A stretch of DNA of 22,900 bases from an uncultured Clostridium sp. (GTDB lineage: Bacteria; Bacillota; Clostridia; Clostridiales; Clostridiaceae), in assembly GCA_934755305.1 (NCBI GenBank), contig CAKVLD010000048.1, forward strand, positions 1 to 22,900, read 5' to 3'. Both the position numbers and the translations under genes were made by a program. Under the pieces are notes generated by a model that did not search any database, was not told the DNA's origin, and saw only the letters and a list, made by a program, of their open reading frames with translations. Each line of letters starts with the position of its first letter. Within the stretch, counting starts at the first letter, position 1. This document shows positions 21,392-22,900 of the stretch, one piece after another.

Positions 21392-22348
21392 CTAAAAACA
21401 ATTTTCTAATATTTCTAATACTTCATCATTTGTAAGCTTCTTATATCCTCCACCTAAAACAGTAGAGTTAGCTATAAGAGGTAACATTTCCTTAGTTGCA
21501 CCAAGTTCCTTAATATTAGTAACCATTCCACATTCCTTAATAAATGATTCTAAAGCAGAAATACCTTCAAGAGCAACTTCATCCTTTGTTTTACCTTCTT
21601 CAGATACATACCATACTTCCTTAGCAAATCTAACAAACTTATCTAATCCATAAGAATAAATATGACGATAATATGGAATTGAAATTGCTGCAAGTCCCAT
21701 ACCATGAGCACAATCTGTATAGGCTCCTAATTGATGTTCAATCATATGAACTTCCCAGTCTTGTGTCTTTGAAAGACCTGTAACTGTATTAAGAGCAAGT
21801 GTAGAACTCCACATAATATTACTTCTAGCTTCATAATCCTTTGGATTCTTAATAGCAACTCTTGTATTGTCTATTACTGAACGTAAAAGTGCTTCTATTA
21901 AATAATCTGTTGTATTATTATCATCACCTAAGAAATATTGTTCCATTAAGTGTGACATAATATCAAAAATACCACTTACCATTTGATATTCTGGTACTGA
22001 AAATGTATATTCAGGATTTAATATAGAGAACTTTGGATATACATCTGCTGAGAATACTCTTCCTGTCTTTATCTTCATTTCTTCATTAGTTATTACAGAA
22101 CCACCATTCATTTCTGAACCAGTACCAACCATTGTTAAAACTGAAGCAACTGGAACTATTTCATTATCTATATCTTCAAAGTTTAACCAATATCTCTTGA
22201 ATGCATCACCTTCACAGTATGCTGAAACTGATATAGCCTTAGCACAATCTATAACAGATCCGCCACCTACTGCTAATATTAAGTTTACTTTATTATCACG
22301 AACAAGTTTACATCCTTCTAAAACTTTATCATAAGTTGGGTTTGACAT
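21392..22348 (-). CDS. Iron-containing alcohol dehydrogenase (butanol dehydrogenase type), 5'-truncated, probable pseudogene
   Basis: The sequence encodes the family from the nucleotide-binding GGGSVIDCAK (28-37 counted from ATG 22348) to the end. It keeps the metal ligands Asp129 and His133 (FDIMSH), His205 (IEHQLGAY) and His215 (CAHGMG). These enzymes reduce aldehydes such as butyraldehyde with NAD(P)H. In frame, 32 further codons precede this ATG (including IKKIGLYDELINIL and KKVVELEGV, the usual second helix and strand). They run straight back to the DUF503 stop codon with no ATG, GTG or TTG start. About 40 N-terminal residues of the usual 385 (the YSIP-x-x-(V/I)-x-FG segment and first GGGS strand) are missing. 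AAGGAGG is present right at the DUF503 stop, with ATT 10 bases behind it. The ATG at 22348 has no proper binding site. Likely a deletion relic. Its terminator is intact. Confidence 0.8.
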   Translation of the reverse strand: MSNPTYDKVLEGCKLVRDNKVNLILAVGGGSVIDCAKAISVSAYCEGDAFKRYWLNFEDIDNEIVPVASVLTMVGTGSEMNGGSVITNEEMKIKTGRVFSADVYPKFSILNPEYTFSVPEYQMVSGIFDIMSHLMEQYFLGDDNNTTDYLIEALLRSVIDNTRVAIKNPKDYEARSNIMWSSTLALNTVTGLSKTQDWEVHMIEHQLGAYTDCAHGMGLAAISIPYYRHIYSYGLDKFVRFAKEVWYVSEEGKTKDEVALEGISALESFIKECGMVTNIKELGATKEMLPLIANSTVLGGGYKKLTNDEVLEILENCF

Positions 22349-22444
22349 AACCCCTTCAAGCTCAACTACTTTTTTATTTGATGCATTTAATATATTTATT
22401 AATTCATCATATAGTCCAATTTTTTTAATAAATATTTTACCTCC

Positions 22445-22732
22445 TTAAAAATCCTCTTTTTCTTTTTCAATATTAATAATTTCTGCATCTGTATTTTCCT
22501 CAATAAAATTAATTATATTTTCCATAGTAGAATCAGCCATACCTGAATCTGCTGCAAGGCCTACTATTGATATAACTATTATTTGATGAGTATCTTGTTT
22601 ATCAGATTCAGCTACTGAAATATTAAACTTGTTTTTTAGTCTTGCTATTATACTTTTTACTATCATTCTTTTCTCTTTTAAGGAATGACACCATGTAGCT
22701 CTTAAAGTTATATTCATAAATAATACTTTCAT
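22445..22732 (-). CDS. DUF503 family protein (YlxP-like)
   Basis: The 95-residue protein has the DUF503 pattern: a first strand VLFMNITLRATWCHSLKEKR (3-22) with the conserved H-S-L-K-E-K-R, the helix IVKSIIARLKNKFNISVAE (24-42), then DTHQIIVISIVGLAADSG (47-64), a second helix, and a final strand. YlxP-type proteins are small, of unsettled function, and are usually encoded near translation genes; here the neighbour is a dehydrogenase fragment. AAAGGATAAG stands before the ATG. Its stop codon overlaps the AAGGAGG that once served the downstream dehydrogenase, which shows the two were an operon. Family assignment firm, function unknown. Confidence 0.85.
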   Translation of the reverse strand: MKVLFMNITLRATWCHSLKEKRMIVKSIIARLKNKFNISVAESDKQDTHQIIVISIVGLAADSGMADSTMENIINFIEENTDAEIINIEKEKEDF

Positions 22733-22812
22733 TTTTACTTATCCTTTCTTGATTTATTATCAATAATATTTTAACTATTATCTCCTTTATTTACCCTAAA
22801 AATAAGTTTAAA

Positions 22813-22899
22813 CTAAAATTCTACATTTGGCTCTTTTGCGGCACTACAATTATTTTTTAACATATTTGATAACTTACATAGCAGAAAGCTAGTAATAAT
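22813..22899 (-). CDS. C-terminal end of a gene continuing beyond the window
   Basis: One minus-strand frame is open from the window edge to TAG 22815-22813 and encodes 28 residues: a hydrophobic part (IITSFLLCKLSNML) and a polar tail (KNNCSAAKEPNVEF). It has no start in the window. It could be the tail of a membrane or metabolic protein; it is too short to identify or to be sure it is coding. Confidence 0.3.
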   Translation of the reverse strand: MITSFLLCKLSNMLKNNCSAAKEPNVEF

Positions 22900-22900
22900 C

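Overview
The window is a very AT-rich stretch with strong AGGAGG-type ribosome binding sites, short intergenic gaps and U-rich hairpin terminators. Together with protein types such as a clostridial butanol-dehydrogenase-like enzyme, type I pullulanase, SPL-like radical SAM protein and Rpn nuclease, this suggests a Clostridium sensu stricto chromosome (a Firmicute, probably a gut or soil saccharolytic species). I cannot name the species.

Layout. 1-2.1 kb: the end of a metallophosphoesterase (+), then on the minus strand a ClpP-like protease whose catalytic Asp is Asn, and a two-gene unit encoding a 185-aa membrane-anchored protein and a 47-aa copy of its N-terminus. 2.2-5.6 kb: a large secreted type I pullulanase. 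5.8-6.7 kb: a radical SAM protein (+). 6.8-10.2 kb: a decayed accessory or defence island. An intact Rpn-type nuclease and an intact DUF2971 protein survive among the remains of a type I restriction system, an AAA-ATPase, a helix-turn-helix protein and an unrecognised gene. 10.4-12.5 kb: secreted pectate lyase. 12.7-13.2 kb: flavin reductase-like protein. 13.3-16.4 kb: two non-catalytic secreted starch-binding proteins in tandem, one with a CBM74-like module and one with two CBM26-like modules, sharing a C-terminal domain. 16.4-16.9 kb: a gene-poor gap with a candidate small RNA. 16.9-18.3 kb: a COG0523 metallochaperone GTPase and a small protein resembling DnaA domain I. 18.5-19.9 kb: a CNNM/CorC-type membrane protein. 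20.5-20.7 kb: a short coiled-coil protein with a long leader (+). 21.0-21.3 kb: a small gene interrupted by a run of nine G. 21.4-22.7 kb: a 5'-truncated iron alcohol dehydrogenase directly behind a DUF503 gene. The window ends inside the tail of another minus-strand gene.

How the genes fit together. The clear theme is extracellular polysaccharide use. Pullulanase cuts alpha-1,6 branches of starch, the CBM74/CBM26 pair probably holds starch granules, and pectate lyase attacks plant pectin. The starch-binding pair recalls the Ruminococcus bromii Sas6 arrangement (CBM26 plus CBM74 in one protein), here split over two polypeptides. The other genes are housekeeping or accessory. Several loci show ongoing decay: the defence island, the truncated dehydrogenase and the poly-G gene.
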